64,000 nucleotides of DNA from positions 5,456,001 through 5,520,000 of the forward strand of contig JAKNDB010000109.1 of the NCBI GenBank assembly GCA_024305405.1. The letters run 5' to 3'. Below the pieces are notes generated by a model. The model was not told the DNA's origin. It saw only the letters and a program-made list of their open reading frames with translations, and did no database searches. Below, in pieces: positions 48,001-61,700 of the stretch. The stretch's first letter is position 1, and the number at the start of each line of letters is the position of its first letter. This DNA comes from Dirofilaria immitis. Its lineage: Eukaryota > Nematoda > Chromadorea > Rhabditida > Onchocercidae. A program made the position numbers and the translations under genes.

Positions 48001-51000
48001 TCTAAATTACTTACCATACGTCCAGTTGGCGCCGCTCATTCCTTTTTAAATCATGTTAGTTTAGGAAATGATAAATTGGCGTTCATTTAAACAAAAGATT
48101 TGGCATCGACTTCAAAATTTAGAATTATTATATAGAAATCCTTTCTTCATGAAAATGATACTTGCTTATCTGAGAATGTTATATTGTTTATATAGTAAAA
48201 GCATATTTAAGATTTTTCATAGTGCCGTAAAAAATTGAGGTGGTATCAGTTTAGACATTTTAGTGATAGTAGTAGGAATCATTACTTGGTATGATATCAC
48301 ATTGGTGCACACCGTGTATCAGTTTAAACCGCTCATTGTGGGAACATTTTTTAAGTAATCATTATTTTCAGACGATATTTCCCAGCTAGGTGGTAGTCCT
48401 ATGACAACAGTGTATCTTCAGCAACAACATAATTTACATTTAGCAAGTGCACAGCAACCGATTCTTTCTTTGTCGTCGTCGCGTGCTCGGGAATTGGAGG
48501 ACTCACGCGTTATTCGGTCTTCTGCAACTGCTTTTCCAAACTGTGGGAGCATTGATTCACGGTGCGGACATTTTGTTTGAGATTTATAATTTGGAATCTC
48601 TTCATTTTATAAATGATTTATTTATGCTGAAGTTTTTATTAGAATTTTTCATAAACACTTGTTTTTTCAACCGTTGGATTCGCAAGTTTAAAACATGATG
48701 GGAATTTGATTTTGTAAATGGGATTCCGGCCTTCTATGAGGTTAGAACTTCTTGAAGTTAATTAATTTATTCATTTCATTTCTTTTAAGTCGATATTTGA
48801 CATCTGGTCGAAACATTGTTGGTGTTGGTGATGTACCAGTTCGAAGCTCTGTTCGAGTTAATCCAATTATAAGCAGTGCAGTACGTTTCGTCCTATCTTA
48901 TAACGTATAATGTGTAAGCATATGTTAGGCACTGTCGAACTCGATATTTCTTTGTGTCTTCCTGTTATATTTTAATTTCGAAAGTTATGTTGAAATGTGA
49001 GTTGTCTTATTTGTAACAGATAGCCATACCTTTCCGGTGTGAAGTTTTGCGACATATATATTTCTTAGCCTGAAATCGAAAAATTGATATTTCTGTATTC
49101 CACATCAGATAGAAGAATGACGAGAGCAGAACTTTTCTGCTAAAAAATTTTCTCACTGTTTATTTCGTAAAATTTCATTCGTTTTAGGAGTTCTTACGTG
49201 GTACAAAGGTAGTAACACGTAGTTCTGATGAAAAAACGGATGTGAAACCCATCATGTTACCTGCACCAACTGTGAACGTGACATGTCCCGCCTCCGCCAC
49301 ATCTATTGCTTCACTGCATGACACATGTATTCCTGTTCCTGTAGGGCAGCATGATAGTACAGCTGGTACTTCTTATCCTGGACCGAGCGCTCGACCCACT
49401 ATTTTACGCAAAAATCGAGAATCGGGTAAATTTGTTGTTGTAATAGAGTTTTCAAGTATTTGAAGATTTATTTCCGTAGAATATTCGTGTTTTCATTGCC
49501 CATCTTGTAAGAAGTTTTCTTGAGGAACCTAGTTTTTCAGGTTCTGTCTCTGCGGTACGTCGTTTAATTGCTGGTGAAACTCATCCTCATACAGGTCCAT
49601 ATCAGGAAGTGATAGCGTCCCCTCTAGCTGCAGTGAAGGATAATTCGGGGCAAGTTTTTGGTTGTTCAAAATCGTAATGTTTCGTATATGTCATTCTGTA
49701 TTTTCTACTGTTTAATTTTTCAGTTTAATGTGTTTCAAGCGCACAAGTGCCACAGACAGTCGCATGCTGAGCGGCGCACCATGTATTTCATCAGATACCC
49801 GCGGACTTTTTGCTAGGAAAACTCCTGCTATACTTATTGGCAATGTTGTGCAAAACACGAAGAACTTTTCAGATCAGGTTAGACAGATTTCATTTTTTTT
49901 TGTCGGATAAATGTTCGCTTATTGCAGTGGAGAAAATCAACCGCAAATTCCATATCGGGGTAGAGATGTGTGTATTGAATCCATGAGCCATCACAGAAGA
50001 TTTGTTTATTCGTAATTTGTGTTGTATCTAAGGTTGCGGTTACCGGAGCTGTGGAAGTATCACCACGAAAAAGACTGAGAAAGCAAAACTTCGAGTGCAC
50101 AAATACGGAAAAATGAAGGTGTGATTTATTTCACAGTCCCATACTTGAATAGATTTCTGAATAAGATTTTTTATAAAATATTTCAGCTGCTTATAAGTAC
50201 TGAACGAGTTGTTGGAGACTCCTTCGTTACTGTGAAAGATGAACTTACTTGGAAATCTGCAGATTTTGACTGTGAAGCGCGGTATGTTTGCTTTTTTAGT
50301 AATTCAGAGAGTTTGCAAGATAATTCATAATAATTGTTTTCATGATGGTTAAGTGCTTTTATTTCGTCTTATTTTCATCAAACCGCATTTTCTGTTGACG
50401 AAGTTATGTTCTGTTGCATGTCATTTTCCCATGTATTTTTATATGTTATTTAGGATGAACCGGAAACTGATATTTTTAGAGATGATCCAGTACCTGAAAA
50501 AGTGCCAAGACGACGCAGTAGGGTCCGCATAGATAATGGTACGGGGATAATGTCATTGCAGCAGCGCGTTTCAACATCAGTTCCTCATCAGATCAGTTCT
50601 GATAATTATACAAAGGTGAAGAGGATGAAGAAAACTCAAGTTTGCTCTTGCTGTTTATTACCAAAATATTTCTTATAATGTTGAATTTCTTCTTCCTGTG
50701 AGACATTTTGAGATATTGTATGGAAGTAGTAGTAGCTGTTTGGTTTATTGGTCATAGTTGTGAGAAGAAATTTTTACAGATTGTACTATTTTTTACACGC
50801 TCTTTTTCAATTTAGACTATTTTAAAGAAATGCTGTCACAGTTCCATTACATTCCTTATTTCCTAAAACTTTTCAAAATACCCACTTCCAACTAAAATTT
50901 CTTAAAAGTTCCTCTAGTACTTTTCCTTTTTCCTTAAATTTCATTCGCAATTTTTTTGGTAACAGCTGATGAACTTTAGATGGTTCAACGGAATAAATTA

Positions 51001-54000
51001 TCTGCATCAGGAACCTCAGCTGTTGTTGAGCTGGATTCCAATTCATGGTCGGTCAGTAGTTTCGTTAATGAAAAACGGACAATGGTGCAATATGGACGAA
51101 TGGAATATCCAAATGCAGAAATAACAGAAGCCCAAGTCAACGAAAAATGGATTGAAGAAGCAGAAGTTCAGAAAATTGAGGATATAACTTATTTGATGTG
51201 TCATATATTTGGGTGATTTTTTGCTCGCTTTGTGTTGTTATAGTTGCAGAAGCTGTTTCTTTTATGATTTCAGATGTTTTCTTCGAAACCGATAATTCTG
51301 CTTAAATATTTAGCCTTTCTGTTATACAGTGCGTCATAAAAATCTGGAAAAAAATCACTGAAGTTAGGTTAGTAATGAAGAACTGGAAACATTTGAATAG
51401 GTCGATGTGATTTTTTCTGTTTTCAGTTTCTGTTGCTGACTTGTAGTATATTTTCGTCTCTTTACTATAAACTTGTTTATAGGTTAAAAATGATTGTGCC
51501 AGATGATCCTTGTCCAAACAGTCGACGGTTTCTTCACAAGTCATGTGATCTGTCAGCAACATTCTGCTTCTTTGGTAAGGACAAGGTAAATGGAAATGGC
51601 CCATCGAAAGTTTTAAGTGGTGAGACCTTATCTCATGTAAGTCTTTTCAGAATTGTTTGAATATATTTCTTGCTAGTAGAGGAGAAGATAAACTTCAATA
51701 TAATGCGTCTTGGTCTTAATCTTTACTATTTGTGTCGTTCCTGCTTTTTTATACTGAGCAACTTTCAGTTATTTTACTTGTGATTGGCTCAATATCAATA
51801 ATATTATGTTTATTTTATGCTGTAGCTGGCATGCAACAAGCAGACAGCGATAGCAAAAGAACCTGTTGGATCGAGTATATCAAAAAGTGCTATCACAGCG
51901 GGAGGCATGTCGAATATGCAAGATGACAGTAAAAGAAATGAAGTACAATACGGTCAGTTTACTGAGCAGGTATGTAATTGTAAAACATTTCTTTTAGTAA
52001 GGCGAGATAGTTTATTTTCTGTTTCACTATTGAATATAATAATTTATTAGGTTTTTTCGTACACTTTGGTGTTGCTGAAAACCTCCGAATACTTGAGCCA
52101 CTTGGAAATTTTGAGTTTCCAATGTTTCTCATTTGACTACTGTCTTATGATCGATGATCACTGAGCAGCCAAGAGAAGAGTATTTACACATATCGTTAGG
52201 ATGGAGGAACTGTAAACAGAAACTACTTTTTTGGTTATCTTCTAAGTCAATTGCTAGATTAACGAGAGAAGAGCTTTTTTGAGTTATTTATTTTTATAGA
52301 ATCGGAAAGTCTTTGCTCAAATGCTTCTCTGTTCTGGTTTAAAAGACCGTTGGCAACGTTTTGATCGTATTTCCGGTTGCGAGCGAGTGATAAAACGAAT
52401 ATATGTAAAACGTTGGATGTTACAGGAACATTTCCGTAATACAAAGCAATCAGTAACAGCCGACGTTGAACTAAATTCAAATTTGGTTTGTTAATGTGTT
52501 CGATATTTGATTTTTAATGTTGAATTATATCAAGTGTCCAGAAGTTGTATGATTTACAGGTTGCTTCATTGGAAGATTATTCACTAATGGCAGCCAAAAA
52601 CAGACAGAGAAATTTCTCGAAAGTTATCCGATTTGTTCACCTTCGACCTCCGATAATGTTTTTGAGAAGAATGTTGATAGTGGATCTGTCTATGTTTACA
52701 AATATCTGGAGGAAGCTTTAGAAGTTTATACGCGTAGTGTAAGCAGCAACTCAATGGGATCTGACCATATATCACCTCAACGAAGCATACAGGCAGGTGT
52801 TAGATTGTCTTGTGGCTTGCACCCCATTGGTTACGCGAGTCGACGTGATCCGGAAACAGAAATGTTGCAGGCAGTTGCAGAAGTTCTTGCGGAAATCATC
52901 GAAATTGTTGTCGAAAATGATAAAGGTAACAAGCTTTTATTCTGCACTTAATGCGTAAGCGATCAATTAAATTTTATTGTTTGATAATTCTAAGTTACTG
53001 ACGTTAAGAAGAATTATTTACGGTGTTACAGAAGGACTAAAAGAGAGAAATGAACAGCAGCATTTGGGAAGAAGAAGGAAAAAGAAAGATGATCATTTGT
53101 TCGAAATCAAAATTGCGGACCGATTTGGGATCTTTGAACTACCTCACACTATGCCTCAAGTATAGCATTTCATCTTATTAAAACATGGGCATTTCTCAGT
53201 ACTTGGTCAAATTGTGTTAGGAGATTCTGAATACAGCTTTATTGAAGACTTATGCCTATTGTATGGTAGTTTAATGGTAGTTGATCTTTTGGTGTTCCAC
53301 AATAGAAAATCTTTTGCCTTTATTCTTGTCTACATGGATAAAGAAAAGTGGATTTTTTTCGTATATTTTAATATTCTGACATGCAGTCTTTGATGTATAA
53401 TAAATTATTTGTTATCTAGCGCTTGCGAATATCTTTGATGATTTTGTAATTTCTTTGAGATTAGAATCATCATTTAAGGACGAATTTAGATCATTTGAGT
53501 CTGAGAGAATTATTTTTTCTTATTCTTTTTAGATTTTTAATGTAGTTCGTTCTCTCTCTTTCTTATATCTGCGTATCATGTTAATATATTTTAAAAAATT
53601 AGAGATATAGAATGTGAAATTTTTGTGGTTCTGTCATACAGTGGCGCATATTTCAGGCTTCGAACAGTGTTGTTGCCCTGTATGATAGTATAAGCCAGTA
53701 CACTCTTAGTAGAAAAAGGAAATCAGGAGCTTCGATGCGGATGATGCTTTCTTTATGAACATTGAGAAAGAATTGAATCGTAAAAGAAGCGAGTCGGAGA
53801 AGATAAAAACCTTTCGCGGACGTTGCATTCATTAAGGTTTATCGCATACTTTGATTTCATGTAGTTGAAGTGCATAGTAGATATTTTCATCTTTGTTTTT
53901 ATATTCTATGCATTTGATCCAGAAATGGTTAAAGTTTCAATTATTGTATCTTCATTCAAAAATTTATGAGTGTAAAAATCAAATCATGGATCAATCATGA

Positions 54001-55773
54001 TCATCGAACTGGCGATAGCCGAATGTAGCTATCGAAGGTAATCAATGATCAATAATAATAAGGAAATTTTACTATATTTTATTCTGGGAGCTCTAATATT
54101 TAAAAAGCAATTTTTAGCCAAGTGCGGGCAGTCTATCAGAGATTATCCGATATGCGAAAGGCCGAACGTGACAATTTAAATGAAGCGACAAAACAAATGC
54201 TTAATCTAGTTCGATACAGCGACCCTACTTCTTATATCGAACTGATAAATGGTTACAAAGAAGTTAGTTCAGCTCTAATCTATGTGTGAAATTCTTTAGA
54301 TTTTGAGATCTGTTTTCCCCGTGCTAATCGTTATCCAACAAGAAATGAAGTTTGTCCAGTCATTACAGTGCAGTAATATTTAGTGAATTGAATTTTGCTT
54401 ATCAGGGAAGAGAATGCAAATTTAGATTAGATTGCTTACATTTCTGATTAGATTCCTTACACGTCATTTCATTTCCCATAATTTATTTTGCAAATCTTCA
54501 TCGGTTCTGGTATTTTATAACACATCTTTCCAAGGACTGTCAACCTTATGATAATGATAGCGTGCGAGAAGGAAAATGGCAAAATCGGCTTTTGTCATTT
54601 ACTAAAGCAGTTCCGCCGAAAATTATTCCAGCTTCAAGAAATTATGACGCAAATATAGCGATAAAGCTTCATCCACCAATGAATTATACTCTTAGATTGT
54701 TCCGGGTTTGCTTCTTTTTTTCAAATTTGAAAATGGATTTAGTGCTGTGAACTATATCTTTGACGCAAGCCTTTGTTATGACTAAATTGATGTTGCCAAT
54801 AGGTCATGAAAGGGGATATCTTCCACATATCTTTGTTTGTGGAGGTTTCAGAGCTGTGCAACCATAATGAAGTTATCAGTTGTTGACTATACTAACATTG
54901 GTCTGTTGAATACGTTTGTTAAATATGCAAAGATTTTAAGGAAAAGTGTATCCGCCCGCCTAAACGTTTTCGTTCCGGAATGAAGCGAACGCGCAAAAGT
55001 CAGTCACGAAGGGGTCGTGGTCGCCAACGTGGAAGTGTTACATATTCCAAGAAAAATCGCCGACTCCTGAGCCGCAGCTGGAGGATCTTGAACCACATTT
55101 TACAGTTGCGGAAATGGGCGCAATGTTCAAAAAGAATTTGGAATGGATATGAGAACATTTAGGCGATTATAAATATATTTCTGAGAGCAGTTCTTTTTTT
55201 GTTTTGTTTTCTAGTGAGGACGGCGAATTTTTACATCTGTAACTTTTCCACTGTTTGGATGTTTTTACTTAATTAATTTAGATACGAACGTTGTTCACAA
55301 CAAGAACTGCATTCGATGCCTGTTGATCAAGAGCAATCATCGTATAATAAACAAGAGCAGGGATTGGAAGCAACAGAAATATCATTTCGAAGCCAGCGTT
55401 GTACAGATTGCAGTATGTTAAAGAAGAATATAGCTTTGGATGTAGAAAATGGAAATCCGTTAGTTACTAAAATTACAGCAGTCATTTCTGGAGATCCAAG
55501 AGCTGTCATAAAAACAGAGAAGCTCCACTCGGGAATGGAAACGGTGGAAGTTATATTGGTTCATCGCTGACAGTGCCTTACATAGATCTCACTGGAAATG
55601 ATGAAATCAGTTTATTGGAACATGTGCAAACACGTGGGCGATATATACGTGAGCATTTCGCCACATTACTACATGCGCTGCGAATCAGTGAGTTGTTGAC
55701 TGTGAAAGCGATCAAAATGTTCAGGGATTATACAGCAGATCTGTTTGACCGGGAAAACAGAGATGCAAGTTGA
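45042..55773 (+). CDS. SAP130: SAP130-like protein of the SIN3-HDAC complex (model incomplete; may be two genes)
   Basis: A long, mostly disordered protein. Supported exons: 45042-45111 (MSRKDFSALNNLFDMDNRST), 47484-47536, 47639-47746, 47870-48054, 48372-48561, 48790-48880, 49188-49425, 49541 to about 49655, 49724-49877, 50033-50118, 50187-50281, 50454-50615. Two short motifs suggest SAP130: SARPTILRKNRES (49395-49425; human has a similar RPSILRK) and SPRKRLRKQNF (near 50060; human has a similar PRKKPRKQ). Later coding blocks at about 50952-51210, 51490-51639, 51823-51970, 52300-52485, 52560-52925, about 53034-53160, 54120-54261, 54942 to about 55150 and 55282-55773 are real-looking but match nothing I know (for example ETEMLQAVAEVLAEIIEIVV). 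Lost bases are likely in the A run at 50109-50113 and near 55047 and 55517, and several exon joints are out of phase by one. The SAP130 C-terminal domain was not found, so the second half could be a separate gene. Confidence 0.55.
46586..46656. repeat. Purine-rich (GA)n tract
   Basis: About 70 bases almost free of pyrimidines on the + strand, dominated by GAGA and AAAG units, in the 2.4 kb first intron of the SAP130-like gene. The minus-strand frame over it (Leu/Ser repeat) is an artefact of this composition. Confidence 0.9.
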
Positions 55774-58700
55774 ACCTGAATTCGGAGCTTCATATCAGAC
55801 GTTCATGCATGTATCGTCAACTTAAATCTCAATGATCTACGATATTCTTTTTATCCCTCCACGTCAGGCTGTTAAATCTTGGTTCATGATACGCTTTGAT
55901 TTATTTCTTTCTTTGCAAGTCTGAATAGCATGCTTCTTGGTTACTCCATTTGCATTGTGAATTCTCATTACTGGTTTTTTCTTCATATAAAAAGCAATCA
56001 AAATAATTTTTACGAAAAACCTGTAACACATGATCTCATACTTTTATGGTGTTGGTCGCAGATTTGCTTCATATTATTTGATGTTATAAAAATGGAAGTT
56101 ATTCGGCATCATCATGAAATCGGTGCAGAGTTGATTTGAATTGGTATAATGTTGTGTATTAAACAATGGCACTTAACTAGCGGCATTTGTAATTTATTTA
56201 TGTCAGGAATTTACGTTTTTGTCTGTTGTCATTTTCTTTTCGGACATGCATCGTGAGACCGCTTTTACCATCTTTGAATGTCACGTATTTTTTTCACGTT
56301 TTCTATGATATTCAGTCGAAATCTATTGCATTTTTATTATAATTTGTAAAATGTAATGAATTCTGAAAACTTTATTCACTGTTGTTGGGACAGCCGAACC
56401 AAATTGATGGGAATCGGTGTAATTTTATATTTCTCATTTTATTAAATGTACAAAAATTTCTTATAGTTTTTATGTTAATCATGAATATTACCTAATACCA
56501 TCCATTTTTTCTATTATTAACACAGTCACTATTCCATATGTTTCATTTCCATGTTTTTCGTCAAGGGAAAACACTTCCAACTGAAATAATCTGCAACTAG
56601 TAGTAACGAGCTACTTTCACCATTCCATTTCGTATTTATAAGTTCGGCATAGAGCAGAAGTTGTCACCATCTCTTATTTGGACTTGATTTTCTTGACTGA
56701 TAAGCCTTTTAATTTGTACTCTTCTCTGTTCAGTTCCCTGATGTCTTCCATTTGTCGTGGATTATTCTTGTTTGAATCACTAATATTGTTGTCGCTTTTG
56801 TTTCACATTTTTTTTTATAAGAATGCGCTCATTCCGTGTGGTTTTACTTATGTTCACAGAAAATTTAGTGTTACTCAAAAAATGAAAGTGACGAGATTTG
56901 TCTTACAAATCCGGTTTTGATTAGATAGTTTTCCAGAATACAAGAAAAGTGCTACTTCCTCATTCAATTAGTAATCATAGAAACACTAATCAATACTACT
57001 GTACTTCGGTGGTTCCAAATTTTATTGATTAAAACATTCCCCAATCAGAACTTACCGAATTCCATGAGAATGACTTTGCTTTTAATGAGATTTTCTTTTA
57101 TTTTTAGTTTATTTGATTGAGCCGTGAAATGATGTTGGAATGGAGGAGTTCAAACTAAGATTGATTATGTGGTGAGTTTTGTCGCCACAATTAATCTTAA
57201 TTTGATTGATGTTGAAGGGTTTAAGAGTGCGAGGAAGTAGTGTAAGAAGCTATAGTCGGTATAAGCGAAACTGACACTCATGATAACTTTAAAAGGTATT
57301 ACAACTTTGGAGTTGCGTCGAAAACGCGGACGTTACTGGTTGTGACGTTCACTCATGAATTGCTTGCATGCTGTTACGGTAAAATGTGGCTGGACAGTGA
57401 TCAAAATTCGAAGGACGGGAGAGGCGAAATGCATTTAGATTGTTGGCTGTGTTTCTTGTTGCATCGCGGTCGAGATTTAGTTGGTGTGTGATGGTAAGGC
57501 GATGAAATGTAAATTGCATCAAAAGCAGTTTCACGGTCAAAGTTATGTGTTGACTAGTTAACTTTCACTAACACTCTGGACGGCGTTTTCGACGTATATT
57601 ACTTAAGCGTCAGTTTATGGAGACTCAAGATGTTAGAAAAGCGGAATAAAGAGAAATCACTTTTAAGTTCACACTGTTAGTCTATTATTCTGAGAAGATG
57701 GGCAATTCTCGTTAATAAATTTATTTCTGCCTATAGCTCGAAATTTGGAAATGAGTTTTCCTAACTTCCATCGAAACACAGGCAATGATAAGCAAGGTGG
57801 TACAACAATTTCAATACTGGGGTGGTATTACAAAAGTTGTAACAAAGATATCTTTTGAATTATTTGGAAATGATTCAATTGGTTTTCTCCGTGGGCAAGA
57901 TAATGTTAATGGTTGAGTGTTAATGTTTTATTCTATAGCAATCACTTGTTTACGTTCCGGTGAATTAATCAAAAGCTTTTTTGAACCGTGCAGTGAATTT
58001 CTAGTTAGATGATGCTACAGACTGTATTGTTCACAAACGGTTCATAGCTGTCAGTCATTATAGGATGTCATTAATAATTGAGCAGATTTGGTTAATATGA
58101 CAGAGAGTTTAATCCCAGTTCTTTCAACAGAAAAATTATTAGTGAATCTGATGGCGATGTAAATCAAGCAAACTTATACATTTAAGCAGTGGACCGAATG
58201 AATCTGGCAATCATATTTACTTCTCAGATGATAACCAACGAAGAAAGTCTTCATTCAAGGAAGTTGTCTATGCCCTTCTTTTGCATACTTTTTTATTGTA
58301 CTGGAAAATCAAAAACATCATTATCAAACTACAGTTCATATTGCGCAATCCTTTCAAAAATTAGCAGCTGCCTCAGCGTTGTTAATTGAACGATAATTAA
58401 AATTATGACGTCAAGAAGATGAATTGACCAAAATCAATCGCTTTCGCTATTTATGGTGCCATACTTCTAATACTTGAATATTTATCAATCGCAAGCTTTT
58501 CAAAATGCAGTTTTTCAAGCAGTCGAGGGATTTTTAACTATAGAAGTTAAGAACGTGTCAAATTTTTTTTTTTTTATTACGATATTTAAAAACAATATGC
58601 TTGAAAATAATTGATCGCGGCTTGAAAGCAATTTCATTTATCATTTCAAAACCTATTCTCCAGATTCTTTCATTAATTAATTTTACTGCAATTGCTTTTT

Positions 58701-61700
58701 TCTGTAACAGCAACTTCAGTTATTCAGTAGAAAAGCGCAGTATAAAGAAACCAACATACTCTTTCTGCATCATAATGGGTACAAGAGTAAAAATATTACA
58801 TCTTAGAATATCTTCCCTCTTTTGAAAATTTTCTTAAACAAGAATATTAACTGTTTTCACCTAGTGGACTTCCGTCAAAAGATCCCATTTAAAAGTTGTT
58901 CGCAAAATAAATTCTTCTAAAAGCTTATCCTTAAATTCCATCAAATCCTTATATTCATTTGCTCTTAGTCACAATGATATTAAACAGCTTTATTGGAAAA
59001 TAATTCACTTCTTTACTCAAAATATGTGTTGGAAAAAGTGAAAGAGAGACAAGCCAAGACATAGAAGAGAAATTCCTAAAATATTAAGAATACTATAACA
59101 TCTTATTCCAACCTATTTCACTGATTGTTTAAGGAATCTTGTTATCATTTTTTTCTCTTTATGAGAATATTTTGAATCGAGAATATGAAAATATATTTGA
59201 GGCGCTTTTCTAGAAAGAAACTGCTTTTAAATATCCGAAGTGAACTCCCCAAACTGCTTCAAAGCATATATATTGATATAGTGTATGTTACATAAAATTT
59301 ACAAGAATTTTGAAGTATCCGGAAAAACTTGATCTTATAATAAAACATATTCCACAGGTGATATTCATGTTCGTGTGACAGGCAGGAGCTTGATAAGAAT
59401 TCGCTAATAATTGCTGTGCAGAATCAGTAAGCTTTCAGCTTATTTGATTAGCAAAAGAAATCATGTTTTGAATAGTTGGCGCAAAAAGCTGTTTTTTCAA
59501 ATATAAACAAAGCAAAGAGAAGCCAATATATACACTTAGTTTTGATGAATTTCGTTGAACTTTTAGATGAAATTGCAAAATTTTTGATAATATTAATACT
59601 TCAGTAAGCAGGAAATTATTGACTAAATAGCATTATAATTAAACTCGCAGAAAGAGAATGGAATGGAATTAAAAAGTTAAATAAAAGAAATAAGGATTAA
59701 TTTAGACATCAATACATCTCCGTGTATTTTACCCTTCTAACTTTTTTATTCATCTGCAGAAAAGAAAGTGGTGTTAGATAGAACGGAATAGTTTGATAAA
59801 GAAAAGCGAAATAAGAGCACAGGAGACAAAAACAGGAAGGAAAATTTTATGACATTATAGAAGATAGATCACGATGTTAGCAAATTTGGCATGCATGTAA
59901 ATGTCTGCTTTGCCTGGACTTCGGGATTTAGCAACTGCTATCGGAATAAATTGTGGATGAGATAGATTAAGAAGTACATTAAATTCACTGGTTAATCAAT
60001 TCTTGTTCTTTTCTAGAAATTTCTCATTGAAGGTTGTTTCTGGTTTTTACCTTTATGAGCAATTGATATTTTATAGAAGTTGAAACAATAATGAAAAGGA
60101 TTCTAAGTTGTAAAAAAATTCAATGAGAATTTCTAAAAATATAGACAGTTTATTAGTCGAATATTGAAACAACAAAGTTATATTAAAATACGATGATTTA
60201 GAAAAATAAATTTCTTCACGCAAGAAAAAAAAATCAGTTAAAATTTTAAGGAAAAGCTATAATTTTAATTTCTTAAAGATAGGTTGAAAATATGAGTTTT
60301 GTTCTTTTTATACTAAAAGAAAACCTGGCTCAAAAAATAGAATAAGAGCATGTCAAAAAAAAATGTGAAAAGTTACAATCCAAAAACGGCTTTTATTATG
60401 ACACAATTATAACAAGTTTTATTTTGTGATCCAGAATATTAATGCTTTTCCTGCTTCTGAATCTTTAAAAATTGAAACATTATTCACCTGCTTCAAATCT
60501 ATACGCCTATTTTTACAACAATCAATAAATAATAAAGTGTATGTACTGCTAAAATATAAGTTTTCTTTCTTATTTTTCAATAAGATTCAATTAATTTTAG
60601 ATTTGCGTTGAGCTCATAAATACCAGCTTTTAGTGCTATAATCACAAAACTTTTTTGCTTGCTGAGCATTTTTACATACATCAATAGAAAAAATCCAGTC
60701 ATTGGAGTATGATTCGGGATTATATGTTCTGAAAAAATCTATCTAGTGCTTGTTTCCTGATTCTAATCTGCTGTCCTATAACAACATTTCATGAACAATT
60801 CTTTATATTTTTGATAGTAATAGATTCCTGCGAATTTTCAATTTTTTTTTTTGTTTGGATATTTTAATGGGTTACAATTAGTTGGCAGACTTAATTAATT
60901 AAAATGTCTTCTAACTTACTGTAGGCTATATTCGTTAGAACAAAACGCTTAAAACGAAAGGCAACAGAACTATTCATATCACTATCAGTCTGCCTCATAT
61001 AAGTATTTCACAACAATGTATAAATTTATGACTTCCTCCACAAGTATGTTATAATTCTGATTTGTGTTTCAAAGAGGCTTTGAAACAAAAATTTTAACCA
61101 TTGTATTGGCAACATTTGTCAATCAATTGATTTTTTAAAAAAAAAAGAAAAAACAAAATCATATGTTGCAGTTAATTCCTATTAATAATTTCAGCTCATT
61201 TAAACGAATAAAGAGAACATCCTAAAATCTCATTCAGTGATGAATAATCGCAGTTGAACGCCATAGATATTTTTAACATAGTTGCGGAGACTTCTCTCGG
61301 CCTTGGAGTTTAGGTACCTGTTTCTGTCAAGCTTATTGTGTGAGGGTCCCCACTTTCATGGAATTTCGTCCTCAGATGTAATTATTTCGTTCTGAGATAA
61401 AGCTGATAGCATCGATATTGGAAATTATTGCAAACTAGTATTACATTGGTAGTATTACATTGGTAATACTTTTATTATAGTATTTTATAACATAAATATC
61501 ATGAACTTTCTGGCCAATTCATATTATTCTTAGTACATCTTTCCTTATCCTTTGTTTTCGTAATTTCGGTTTTGACAGATTATAGCAGTTTATTGTATCT
61601 CTTTGGCATGGAACAGAGGAGGAAATGGTAGAATAAGTGATTGTATCCAATTAATGATATTACTAGGTAACAACAACTCTTTTATTTTTATATTTATTAC

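Noticed and set aside
53990..54050. Small inverted repeat (CGATAGC...GCTATCG) as an RNA element
   Set aside because: Only a 7-base stem, within an intron; easily explained by chance.
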